Assembly (NCBI GenBank): GCA_013360215.1
Contig: JABWCP010000015.1
Span: 4,542-68,541 of the forward strand
Origin: a bacterium
GTDB lineage: Bacteria; CLD3; SB21
Length of the DNA: 64,000 bases
Direction of reading: 5' to 3'
Below, piece by piece: positions 49,010-57,682 of the stretch (positions within the stretch are counted from its first letter, which is position 1; each line of letters opens with the position of its first letter). Under the pieces are notes generated by a model. The model was not told the origin of the DNA, searched no databases, and saw only the letters and a list, made by a program, of their open reading frames with translations. The position numbers and the translations under genes are program-made.

Positions 49010-50101
49010 TCAGATCGCGTGGAATGACAAGCTTAGATATTCATCAAGTTGTTTTTTACGTGCATCCCAAAGCGAACCAGTGGATGCATCGTCGTGATAG
49101 CCTTGGGCTGTCAATGCGATAGTTTGTTCCAGTGATAAAGCCGGTTTCCACGACAATTGTGAAACCGCCTTGGAAATATCTAAACGCAACATGTAGGCTT
49201 CGTGTTCATTTTGTTTTACCGCAGCGGTTTCAAATCGTCCGAAACCCGTTTTGGAAATCAGCGCGAGGATAAGTTCCTGTACCGAGCACGCATGATGCAT
49301 TGCCGGTCCAAAATTCCATCCGCCGGAGTATGTTTTACCGTGGAGCAATAATTTCTCCCCCAACGTAAGATAGCCGCGCAACGGCTCAAGAACGAATTGC
49401 CACGGACGAACTGCGTTGGGGTTTCGCAGTATCAGTGTTTGATTTTTTTGCGCCGCCCTGAAAAAATCAGGAACGATGCGATTCTCGGCCCAATCCCCTC
49501 CGCCGATTACGTTGCCGGCACGCGCACTAGCGACGGTGCACGTTCCTTCGTTCGAAAAAAAAGATCGCGTATATGAAGCCGTGATCAGTTCCGATGCACC
49601 TTTGGAAGCGCTATAAGGGTCGACACCTCCCATGGGGTCGTTTTCACGATAACCCCACACCCACTCGTTGTTTTGATAACACTTATCGCTGGTTACATTG
49701 ATTGCTGCACGAACGGATGGTGTTGCGCGCACCGCTTCAAAAAAACGAACCGTGCCCACCACGTTGGTTTCAAATGTCTCTGCAGGATCGCGATAACTGT
49801 CCAGTACCAACGCTTGGGCGGCAAGATGAAATGCGATATCGGGTCGAACTTCTTTAACATAATCCACCAATGCGTGCGGATCGCGAATATCACCATCGCG
49901 GTGATGTATTTTATTTTGTAAATCACATCGTACGAAATTATCGTTATTGGTTTTCGGAGCGAGAGCAAACCCGTAAACCTCGGCGCCAAGGGTATGCAAC
50001 CAAATACTGAGCCAAGATCCTTTGAAACCGGTATCGCCTGTAACCAAAACGCGTTTACCGCGATAGATGTCGGAAAAATTGTTTTTCACCAGGTCACCCA
50101 T
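49010..50101 (-). CDS. rfbG: CDP-glucose 4,6-dehydratase
   Basis: Converts CDP-glucose to CDP-4-keto-6-deoxyglucose using bound NAD. 363 residues. The N-terminal VLVTGDTGFKGSWLSIWL is diagnostic of RfbG, NVTSDKCYQN carries the catalytic threonine-aspartate-lysine, and DPYSASKGASE the Tyr-x3-Lys. RAGNVIGGGDWAENRIVPD is also family-specific. The start overlaps the rfbF stop by 16 bases. Part of the chain rfbF-rfbG-rfbH. Confidence 0.97.
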   Translation of the reverse strand: MGDLVKNNFSDIYRGKRVLVTGDTGFKGSWLSIWLHTLGAEVYGFALAPKTNNDNFVRCDLQNKIHHRDGDIRDPHALVDYVKEVRPDIAFHLAAQALVLDSYRDPAETFETNVVGTVRFFEAVRATPSVRAAINVTSDKCYQNNEWVWGYRENDPMGGVDPYSASKGASELITASYTRSFFSNEGTCTVASARAGNVIGGGDWAENRIVPDFFRAAQKNQTLILRNPNAVRPWQFVLEPLRGYLTLGEKLLLHGKTYSGGWNFGPAMHHACSVQELILALISKTGFGRFETAAVKQNEHEAYMLRLDISKAVSQLSWKPALSLEQTIALTAQGYHDDASTGSLWDARKKQLDEYLSLSFHAI

Positions 50102-50859
50102 GGTGCGCGTTTTTCACGTAAAAGTTCGTCGAGCATATTCTTATCACGCAATGTATCCATCGGCTGCCAAAACCTGTCATGTTTGAATGCAACAAGCGAT
50201 TGGGAGCGGGCTAAGGTTTCTAACGGTTCACGTTCCAATACTGTTTGATCGTCTTTGAGTAATTGCAAAACACTGTTTTCAAAAATAAAAAAACCGGCAT
50301 TCACCCAAGCTCCGTCGCCTTTGGGTTTTTCCTGAAAACTCTGCACCATTCCGGATGCATCCATAGCCATGGCGCCAAATCTCCCGCTCGGCTGTATCGC
50401 CGTCACTGTCGCCGGTTTGCCATGCGCCATATGGAATGACAGAAGTTTACGGATATCCACATCGGCCACTCCGTCGCCGTAAGTCAGAAAAAAACGCTCG
50501 CCATCAAGATAGGAAGCAACGCGTCGGATGCGTCCGCCGGTCATGGTATCCAGCCCGGTATCCACCAACGTCACACGCCACGGTTCTGCCGTATGTGTGT
50601 GAATGACAGGCGCATTGTGCGCACGAAAATCAAACGTGACATCCGATTCGTGTAAAAAATAATTGGCAAAATATTCTTTGATCACATAGCCCTTATAGCC
50701 AAGACATATCACAAAATCATTGTACCCGTAACTGGAGTAGATTTTCATGATGTGCCATAAAATCGGTTTACCTCCGATTTCAATCATCGGTTTCGGTTTT
50801 AAGTGCGACTCTTCACTGATGCGCGTACCGTAACCGCCGGCTAAAATGACAACTTTCAT
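50086..50859 (-). CDS. rfbF: Glucose-1-phosphate cytidylyltransferase
   Basis: Makes CDP-glucose from glucose-1-phosphate and CTP, the first step of CDP-dideoxyhexose synthesis. 257 residues. The nucleotidyltransferase signature VVILAGGYGTRISEESHLKP is at the N-terminus, followed by KPMIEIGGKPILWHIMKIYS and FLTYGDGVADVDIRKLL. One base separates it from the WbpE-like gene, so the CDP branch and the UDP-diacetamido branch are cotranscribed. Confidence 0.97.
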   Translation of the reverse strand: MKVVILAGGYGTRISEESHLKPKPMIEIGGKPILWHIMKIYSSYGYNDFVICLGYKGYVIKEYFANYFLHESDVTFDFRAHNAPVIHTHTAEPWRVTLVDTGLDTMTGGRIRRVASYLDGERFFLTYGDGVADVDIRKLLSFHMAHGKPATVTAIQPSGRFGAMAMDASGMVQSFQEKPKGDGAWVNAGFFIFENSVLQLLKDDQTVLEREPLETLARSQSLVAFKHDRFWQPMDTLRDKNMLDELLREKRAPWVTW

Positions 50860-50860
50860 A

Positions 50861-52027
50861 TCAAGCTTTCACGAATTCAGTTATGGCGTTGACTACTTCC
50901 GAAATCTGGTCTTTCGTAAGCTCAGGATAAATCGGCACGGCAAGCGATTGTTCCGCTTGGGCATTGGCATTGGGAAAATCGGTATCTTTTTCACCGAGAT
51001 AACCAAAACATTCCTGACGATGAAACGGCACCGGGTAATACACTTCGTTGCCGATTTGTTTATCGGTTAGATATTTGCGCAATGCATCACGTTTTTCTAC
51101 TCGTATTACATATTGATTATAGATATGGTGGTTTTTCGCTCCGGACGTGCGGTATACGGCTTTGGGAAGCAGTACTTTATTTTTGCTGTCGTAAGTTATC
51201 TTACCTTCTGCTTCAGCCACTCCGGCTGCAATAAAAAGTTGGGTATACAGATCGGCATTTTCACGACGCCGTTGGCTCCAGTTGTCTAGATGCGGAAGTT
51301 TTACGTTAAGCACAGCGGCCTGAATCGCATCAAGGCGAAAATTACCGCCGATCATCTTGTGATAATATTTTGGTTTACCGCCATGCACACGCAGGACGCG
51401 CAGCTTTTCACCGAGGGCATCATCATTGGTCGTCACAAGGCCTCCGTCTCCAAAGCATCCGAGGTTCTTACTAGGGAAAAAAGAAAAGCAACCAATGTCG
51501 CCAAAATTTCCGACTTTTTTTCCATCGCTGTATTGTACGCCGATCGCCTGCGCACCGTCTTCGATGACTTTGAGATTATGTTTTTTTGCAACCGCCATGA
51601 TCGCTCCCATGTCGGAGCTTTGTCCGAAAAGGTGCACCGGCATGATAACGCGTGTTTTGGCAGTGATCTTTTTTTCAATGTCAGATGCACGGATATTAAA
51701 AGTCAGCGGATCCGAATCAACAAAAACCGGTTTTGCATGCAGTCGGGCAACCACGCCGGCAGTGGCAAAAAAAGAATACGTCGGCACGATTACTTCATCG
51801 CCGGGCTGAATATCGAGCGCCATCAGCGCTACCAATAACGCATCCGTCCCGGAAGAAACTGCAATCGCATGTTTGCATTCCAGATAAGTACACAAAGATT
51901 TCTCTAATTTTTCAACTTCCGGGCCCATAATAAAATGCTGCGATTCGGCAACGCGCAACATGGCTTCATCAATCTCCGATTTATGAGCACGATATTGTGC
52001 TTTGAGGTCTAAAAGAGGTACAGCCAT
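50861..52027 (-). CDS. wbpE: UDP-2-acetamido-2-deoxy-3-oxo-glucuronate aminotransferase (WbpE/WlbC-like)
   Basis: DegT-family PLP aminotransferase, 388 residues. PLP lysine K187 in SFFPSKNLGCFGDGG and aspartate in VIEDGAQAIG. The start VPLLDLKAQYRAHKSEID and the NLGCFGDGG form are typical of WbpE/WlbC. Flanked by the matching acetyltransferase and Gfo/Idh dehydrogenase, it would put the 3-amino group on UDP-GlcNAcA. The stop of the acetyltransferase reading upstream touches its ATG at 52027. Confidence 0.87.
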   Translation of the reverse strand: MAVPLLDLKAQYRAHKSEIDEAMLRVAESQHFIMGPEVEKLEKSLCTYLECKHAIAVSSGTDALLVALMALDIQPGDEVIVPTYSFFATAGVVARLHAKPVFVDSDPLTFNIRASDIEKKITAKTRVIMPVHLFGQSSDMGAIMAVAKKHNLKVIEDGAQAIGVQYSDGKKVGNFGDIGCFSFFPSKNLGCFGDGGLVTTNDDALGEKLRVLRVHGGKPKYYHKMIGGNFRLDAIQAAVLNVKLPHLDNWSQRRRENADLYTQLFIAAGVAEAEGKITYDSKNKVLLPKAVYRTSGAKNHHIYNQYVIRVEKRDALRKYLTDKQIGNEVYYPVPFHRQECFGYLGEKDTDFPNANAQAEQSLAVPIYPELTKDQISEVVNAITEFVKA

Positions 52028-52614
52028 TATTCTAATTCCTTTACCAAACCGTTTTCAAATTTATATTTTTTCTTGGATTTTTCGCAATACGCGAAACTCT
52101 GCGCATCAAAATTTAACTTCTTACCGGCCTCGCTGACCCAACCGACGATACGCGCCGGATTACCGACGACCAGCGCAAAATCGGGAACGTCTTTGGTAAC
52201 CACCGCACCGGCACCGACAAGGGCACTACGTCCGACGGTATGACCGCATACGATGGTTGAGTTTGCGCCTAACGAAGCACCTTCTTTTACTAAGGTTTTG
52301 ATGTAAAACTCTGCACCGACTTGCGGATACTTGCAGCGCGGATCAAGAATATTCGTAAAAACCATCGAAGGTCCGCAGAACACATAATCTTCAAGCTCCA
52401 CCCCTTCGTAGATGGACACATTATTTTGTACTTTGCAAAAATTACCTACTTTTACATGATTGGCTACATTTACGTTTTGACCAAAAACACATTTTTTTCC
52501 GATACGAGCGCCGGTTTGGATATGCGAAAAATGCCAAACTTTAGTACCTTCGCCGATTTCGACGTTGTCATCCACGACGGCCAAGGGATGAACAAAATAA
52601 TTTTTTTCAGACAT
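52027..52614 (-). CDS. wbpD: UDP-2-acetamido-3-amino-glucuronate N-acetyltransferase (WbpD/WlbB-like)
   Basis: Left-handed beta-helix acetyltransferase of 195 residues. VHPLAVVDDNVEIGEGTKVW, HFSHIQTGARIGKKCVFGQN and the NNVSIYEGVELEDYVFCGPS block match WbpD/WlbB, with C-terminal VVGNPARIVGWV. The frame opens at 52734, but the ATG at 52614 has AAAGGA 9 bases upstream and begins at the family start. It shares an 8-base overlap (ATGTCTGA) with the WbpB-like stop. It acetylates the 3-amino group made by the neighbouring aminotransferase. Confidence 0.9.
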   Translation of the reverse strand: MSEKNYFVHPLAVVDDNVEIGEGTKVWHFSHIQTGARIGKKCVFGQNVNVANHVKVGNFCKVQNNVSIYEGVELEDYVFCGPSMVFTNILDPRCKYPQVGAEFYIKTLVKEGASLGANSTIVCGHTVGRSALVGAGAVVTKDVPDFALVVGNPARIVGWVSEAGKKLNFDAQSFAYCEKSKKKYKFENGLVKELE

Positions 52615-53590
52615 GTTGCGTGATCCTTTCTTGTGCTTTTTCCAATATCCGAAGCACTTCCAGCGCATGTTCGCCGTCCGTACGCGGTGTTTTGCCGTGC
52701 AGGAGGCAATCATAAAAATGACGATGTTCTTCACTTAATGGTTGTGCGGCATCAAACGGAATCACCTCAAAGTCTACCTCAAATTTCTCGATTTTTCCGT
52801 TACTTTGCTGAAAGCCTTTTTTATAAAATTTTAACTTATCTGTTTTGAGCGAATCTTCAAACACGATCATTCCCTTATCACCGATGACAACCAGTCTTTG
52901 TTCTTTAAAAGGGTGAAGCCAACTCACAAAAACATGCACATGAATGTTACCGGGATAGGTGAGGTACGTGATGGTCGAATCTTCGACGTTTTTTTGTACG
53001 AACGCCGCGCCTTTGGCCTCAATCGTTTCCGGATTTTTTCCTATCAAATATTGAACTATCGAAATATCATGCGGTGCAAAACTCCAAAGACTATTTTCTT
53101 CGCTGCGAATAGCGCCGAGATTGAGCCGATTACTGTAAATATACTGAAGTTTGCCGATATACCCTTCATCCATCATCTGTTTCAACTTCAAAACCGCCGG
53201 ATGATACAAAAGCACATGCCCTACCATGATTTTTACATCATATTTTTGAGCTAAACTCAAAAGTTCAACAGTATGTTCAGAAATTAGCGTGATTGGTTTT
53301 TCGATCAGTACATGTTTGCCGTTTTCGATACATCGTTTAGCAAGATCAAAATGGGTTTCGGCCGGCGTTGCAATCACTACGGCATTGATATTCGAATGCG
53401 CGATGAGCGAATGAATATCTGATGTAAATGGAATTTTCGGTGAAACTGTATGTACTCTTTGGATGGCGTCGGGTTTGGCATCCGCCGTTAATAAAAGATT
53501 ACTTCCTAATAACCCATGGGCGGTACGCACATGATTGAGTCCCCAATTTCCACAACCGATAATACCTAATTTTACTTTTGAATAATCCAT
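52607..53590 (-). CDS. wbpB: UDP-GlcNAc-uronate 3-dehydrogenase, Gfo/Idh/MocA family (WbpB/WlbA-like)
   Basis: NAD-dependent oxidoreductase, 327 residues. N-terminal LGIIGCGNWGLNHVR is the Rossmann loop and VLIEKPITL holds the conserved Glu-Lys-Pro. YIYSNRLNLGAIRSEENSLW and FAPHDISIVQYLIG are characteristic of WbpB/WlbA, including the catalytic Asp-x-x-x-His-like region. It oxidises the 3-position of UDP-GlcNAcA. Known family members recycle NAD with 2-oxoglutarate; this is not shown by sequence. Coupled to WbpD by overlap. Confidence 0.88.
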   Translation of the reverse strand: MDYSKVKLGIIGCGNWGLNHVRTAHGLLGSNLLLTADAKPDAIQRVHTVSPKIPFTSDIHSLIAHSNINAVVIATPAETHFDLAKRCIENGKHVLIEKPITLISEHTVELLSLAQKYDVKIMVGHVLLYHPAVLKLKQMMDEGYIGKLQYIYSNRLNLGAIRSEENSLWSFAPHDISIVQYLIGKNPETIEAKGAAFVQKNVEDSTITYLTYPGNIHVHVFVSWLHPFKEQRLVVIGDKGMIVFEDSLKTDKLKFYKKGFQQSNGKIEKFEVDFEVIPFDAAQPLSEEHRHFYDCLLHGKTPRTDGEHALEVLRILEKAQERITQHV

Positions 53591-53593
53591 AAT

Positions 53594-55234
53594 TTATTTT
53601 ACAGTAAAATATATAAGTATAATGGTTGATGTGATGGCCGCCAGTTGACCCGTTATAGTCAGCGCATCTTTAAATATCTGCCAACCATCTACCGGTTCTT
53701 TTTCCGGAACAAAAATCACATCGCCGTCTTCGATCAGTACATCATCATCGGCATCCAGCCATTTCTGTGACGCTGTTTTGATGATTTTAATATCACCTTT
53801 TTTTGCTCTATCCGTAAATCCGCCGCACTTGTCAATATAATATCGGTAATCTTTGCCGTGATCAAAATCTACAATACCTGATAACAACGCACCACCAACA
53901 ACGGTCACGGTTCGCCGGATAGATGATACATCAATATAATCACCGCGCTTTAAAATAACATCATACTCCGGATTCACTTTTTCGTCGGCAAATAGTTTTT
54001 TAAAATCTGTTTGTACGACGGGTTTTTGTTGACGTGTTTTGGCTTTGAAGTAAGACTTTTCAATGTCGTTCATCTCGGACACCGGTGTCAATTTCAGACG
54101 TTCATATTCTTGATCGATATCCTCTTTTGCGGGACTGCGATAAATGGAAATGCGATCCAATGATACATACGGCGTAAAACCACCAGCCCTTTTAATCACA
54201 TCCGAAACGGTCGTTTTATCTTCGATAATGGCATAGGATCCAGGATACATCACTTCACCTTGGATAGCTACATCAGCCCGATCATGATACTGCGCGTGTT
54301 TTCGGAAATAAATACGATCATCCGGTTTGAGACGCAGATTGATCGTGGTATCCTCTGGATTTTGATACACTTCACGCAAATCGCGCGTAATGCGTATTAC
54401 CTCTCGGCCTGTATCCTTGGCCATACGGTACATGATGAAAATGGATGAGTCAATCCCCTGCACTAAACCACCGGCCAATCGAATAGCATCGATGATATTC
54501 TCATTCGCCACGTATTCCATCGTACCATGACTTGCTACAGCACCCAAAATCTGATAACTTGCATATTGAGCAGGTACAAATATACGGTCACCGTCGTTAA
54601 GTAATGGATCCGAATCCAAATCTAAATTTCGGCCGCGTTTTATAAAATCAACACTCTGCGATGTACCGTCCTTACGATACAGAATAATATTTCTTTGCGA
54701 TGCCTTTCCGTTTAAACCGCCCGCTTTCGCAATGGCTGTCGATACCCGTTCTGTTCCTGAGACCACTACCGAACTCGGATTATTACACATACCCCCTACG
54801 GGCACGCGAAAAGAGCGAAGTGAAACCAGGTTGATCGTCACCTCGGCATTGGTATACACAGTTCTGATACTTTTTCCTACACGCTCTTGTACTTCGGCCA
54901 AATTGAGGTTTTTAACATCTATCGCTTTTACGGTAGGAACAATCAAAAAACCTTCGGGCGATACAACGGTTCTGAAGTTTTGATTGACCTGCCCCCAAAT
55001 CGAAACTAAAAACTGATCCCCGGGACCAACATAGTATTGTTTTGGATCTACAACCGTCTCAAGAATATTATTGGATTTTTCAGGGAATAAAACATCGTCC
55101 GGGTCACCGGAAGAGTTATCCTTTTCTAATTCCTCTTTGATTTTAGATCGATCCTGTTGCGCCAATACTGTGGTATCCGTCATCGCCGAAAGAATCAGAG
55201 CTGAAATCATTGTTAAGAATAAATGCTTTTTCAT
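53594..55234 (-). CDS. Wza-like polysaccharide export protein with SLBB domains
   Basis: 546 residues from the ATG at 55234 (ATGA overlap with the epimerase stop); the frame is open 17 codons further. The signal peptide ends near TVLA-QQ. A poly_export domain starts with YYVGPGDQFLVSIWGQ, followed by several SLBB beta-grasp repeats (GTMEYVANENIIDAIRLAGG; YPGSYAIIEDKTTVSDVIKR) and a final membrane helix (GQLAAITSTIILIYFTV) that could form the outer-membrane barrel. There is no lipobox cysteine, unlike E. coli Wza. Provides the outer-membrane exit for the polymer. Flanked by sugar genes, not by a Wzc kinase. Confidence 0.9.
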   Translation of the reverse strand: MKKHLFLTMISALILSAMTDTTVLAQQDRSKIKEELEKDNSSGDPDDVLFPEKSNNILETVVDPKQYYVGPGDQFLVSIWGQVNQNFRTVVSPEGFLIVPTVKAIDVKNLNLAEVQERVGKSIRTVYTNAEVTINLVSLRSFRVPVGGMCNNPSSVVVSGTERVSTAIAKAGGLNGKASQRNIILYRKDGTSQSVDFIKRGRNLDLDSDPLLNDGDRIFVPAQYASYQILGAVASHGTMEYVANENIIDAIRLAGGLVQGIDSSIFIMYRMAKDTGREVIRITRDLREVYQNPEDTTINLRLKPDDRIYFRKHAQYHDRADVAIQGEVMYPGSYAIIEDKTTVSDVIKRAGGFTPYVSLDRISIYRSPAKEDIDQEYERLKLTPVSEMNDIEKSYFKAKTRQQKPVVQTDFKKLFADEKVNPEYDVILKRGDYIDVSSIRRTVTVVGGALLSGIVDFDHGKDYRYYIDKCGGFTDRAKKGDIKIIKTASQKWLDADDDVLIEDGDVIFVPEKEPVDGWQIFKDALTITGQLAAITSTIILIYFTVK

Positions 55235-56322
55235 ACAAGATCCTTCAGTTTTTCGGCAATACGCTCCGCCGCCATACCATCCCATAGAGCCGGAATATTT
55301 CCTTTTTTGTAGCTACGGTTCAATACGGCTTCCATACACGATTTCAACGCATCCCGATCTTGTCCTACCAACGTATTAGTACCGACATCCAAAGTAACCG
55401 GCCTTTCGGTATTGGCGCGCATGGTAAGACATGGTACACCCAAAAACGTTGTTTCTTCTTGCACACCGCCGGAATCGGTAACGGCGGCAACAGAGGAACG
55501 CATCAATGCAATAAAATCAAAATACCCGAGCGGCTCAATCAATCGAATTCGTTCGTTCAACTTGACTTTATGATCCATCCCATATTGCGTAAGTTTGGTT
55601 TTGGTCCTTGGATGAACGGGGAAAACAACCGGCATATAACCCGCTATAAACTCCAATAGACCAAGCATAGACCGTAAATTTTCCTCGGAATCCACGTTCG
55701 CCGGACGATGCAGTGTGACAAGGACAAATTCTTTTTCCTTTAGATTCATGCGCTGGAGAATATCCGACGCCTCAATCTTGGGTAATGCAAATGTAAGCGA
55801 ATCAATCATCACATTGCCGGCGAAGAAAATCTGATTTTCTTGTTTACCCTCATTCTTGAGATTTTGATTAGCCGATGACTCGGTAGTGAACAGATAATCC
55901 GAAATGGCATCGGTTACCAAACGATTGATTTCCTCCGGCATCGTACGATCAAAACTTCGTAATCCGGCTTCAACATGAATAACAGGCACATGAAGTTTGG
56001 AAGCTGTTACAGCACACGCCATCGTCGAATTCACATCTCCCACCACCAACACATAATCGGGTTTTTCGTTTACCAAAATGGAATCAAACTTCAGCATCAG
56101 ATCCGCAGTCTGTTGCGCATGCGATCCACCACCAACTCCCATATGAATATCCGGATCGGGCATTTGCAATTCTTTAAAAAAAATATCCGACATGATCGCA
56201 TCATAATGCTGACCCGTATGAATAAGCTTTGATGTGATCTGCGGATAATTCTTAATCGCTCTTAAAATGGGAGCAATTTTCATAAAATTAGGACGCGCAC
56301 CGGCGATACAGAGCAGTTTCAT
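55231..56322 (-). CDS. wbpI: UDP-N-acetylglucosamine 2-epimerase family (WecB/WbpI-like)
   Basis: Non-hydrolysing 2-epimerase, 363 residues, GT-B-like fold. CIAGARPNFMKIAPILRAI opens the protein; VVGDVNSTMACAV, IHVEAGLRSFDRTMPEEINR and TDSGGVQEETTFLGVPCLTMR are the hallmark motifs with the catalytic aspartate and glutamates. In this setting the substrate is more likely UDP-GlcNAc(3NAc)A (WbpI/WlbD) than UDP-GlcNAc (WecB), because WbpA, B, D and E homologues all surround it. Sequence alone does not decide between the two. Confidence 0.85.
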   Translation of the reverse strand: MKLLCIAGARPNFMKIAPILRAIKNYPQITSKLIHTGQHYDAIMSDIFFKELQMPDPDIHMGVGGGSHAQQTADLMLKFDSILVNEKPDYVLVVGDVNSTMACAVTASKLHVPVIHVEAGLRSFDRTMPEEINRLVTDAISDYLFTTESSANQNLKNEGKQENQIFFAGNVMIDSLTFALPKIEASDILQRMNLKEKEFVLVTLHRPANVDSEENLRSMLGLLEFIAGYMPVVFPVHPRTKTKLTQYGMDHKVKLNERIRLIEPLGYFDFIALMRSSVAAVTDSGGVQEETTFLGVPCLTMRANTERPVTLDVGTNTLVGQDRDALKSCMEAVLNRSYKKGNIPALWDGMAAERIAEKLKDLV

Positions 56323-56329
56323 CGTTGAT

Positions 56330-57652
56330 TTATACCTTACCGGAGCCGAGTACAGCTATTTTATCGCGCCCATGCGTCACGGATTTGGTTGCATTACGGG
56401 AATCCACAACACTGGCGGCGTGGGAGACTATTTCATTATAATCATAGCGCGAGTGATCCGTTCCGACAAACACAACATCAACGGACTTCAAAAGCTCCGT
56501 GCTGATCACGTGTGATTTATAAACTTTACCCAAAAGTTCAACTTCAGGAACATACGGATCATTGTACATCACATCGCTAAACCCTTTCTGAATCATGATT
56601 TCCATCACTTTCAGCGATGGTGAATGCCGTGTATCATCCACATCCTTTTTGAAGGCCGCACCGAGAACCAATACTTTAGCTTTTTTAAGCGCAACACCGC
56701 GATTGGCCAAAGCTTCTACGATCATCGAATAGGCATAATAGGGCATATTCTCATTGACCTCCGCAGCCAATTCGATAAAGTTGGTATGAAAATCGTAGCC
56801 GCGTGCTTTCCATGACAAATAATAGGGATCAATAAGAATGCAATGTCCTCCGATACCAGGGCCCGGGTAAAACGGCATATAACCAAAAGGTTTTGTACCG
56901 GCCGCATTTATTACTTCCCACATGTCCACACCGCCCATGCGATCGCAGAGTTGTGCCAACTCATTAACAAGGGCAATATTTACACTGCGAAAAATATTTT
57001 CGAGCAGTTTGCACATTTCGGCAACCCGAGGATTGGATACGGGTACTACTTTTTCTATGATCTGAGCATTGATGAGACAAGCCAGTTCGGTACACTTCGA
57101 AGTCACACCCCCGACCACGACCGGGGTATTGGCTGTTGTATATTTTTTATTGCCGGGATCAATGCGTTCCGGCGAAAATGCGAGATAATAATCGGCACCG
57201 ACTTTCAGACCTTTTTTATCAAGAATCGGCATCGTTACTTTTTCCGTGGTCTCCGGAAACGTAGTGCTTTTAAGAATAACAAGCTGCTCTTTACGAAGCC
57301 CGCTTGCAATTCCTTCGCTGGCACTGACGATATACGAAACATCGGGCTCTTTATTATCCGTGAAGGGCGTCGGTACACATATATAGATGATGTCCATTTC
57401 GCCGATACGCTGATAGGTAGTATCGGCTTTTAACTTACCCGATTGATAGCATTTTTGGAAACGATCATTGGGTATATCTTCGATATAGTTATGGCCATCA
57501 TTGATACTTTTTACTTTTTTAGAATCAAGATCAATACCCAAGGTGTCGTAACCGGAGGCAGCGAATTCAACAGCCAAAGGCAATCCCACATAACCTAATC
57601 CGATGATACCCACTTTGGCCGATTTATTTTTTATTTTACTCTCTAGATTCAC
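56330..57652 (-). CDS. wbpA: UDP-N-acetylglucosamine 6-dehydrogenase (WbpA/WecC-like)
   Basis: NAD-dependent four-electron dehydrogenase, 440 residues. VGIIGLGYVGLPLAVEFA is the NAD site, and C271 in GPGIGGHCILIDPYYL is the catalytic cysteine. The GIGGHC-DPYYL form is typical of UDP-HexNAc rather than UDP-glucose dehydrogenases. It oxidises UDP-GlcNAc to UDP-GlcNAcA, the first step of the diacetamido uronic acid route. 7 bases from the epimerase gene. Confidence 0.92.
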   Translation of the reverse strand: MNLESKIKNKSAKVGIIGLGYVGLPLAVEFAASGYDTLGIDLDSKKVKSINDGHNYIEDIPNDRFQKCYQSGKLKADTTYQRIGEMDIIYICVPTPFTDNKEPDVSYIVSASEGIASGLRKEQLVILKSTTFPETTEKVTMPILDKKGLKVGADYYLAFSPERIDPGNKKYTTANTPVVVGGVTSKCTELACLINAQIIEKVVPVSNPRVAEMCKLLENIFRSVNIALVNELAQLCDRMGGVDMWEVINAAGTKPFGYMPFYPGPGIGGHCILIDPYYLSWKARGYDFHTNFIELAAEVNENMPYYAYSMIVEALANRGVALKKAKVLVLGAAFKKDVDDTRHSPSLKVMEIMIQKGFSDVMYNDPYVPEVELLGKVYKSHVISTELLKSVDVVFVGTDHSRYDYNEIVSHAASVVDSRNATKSVTHGRDKIAVLGSGKV

Positions 57653-57682
57653 GTGGAGACTCCAATTTATTTTATTCTTATT

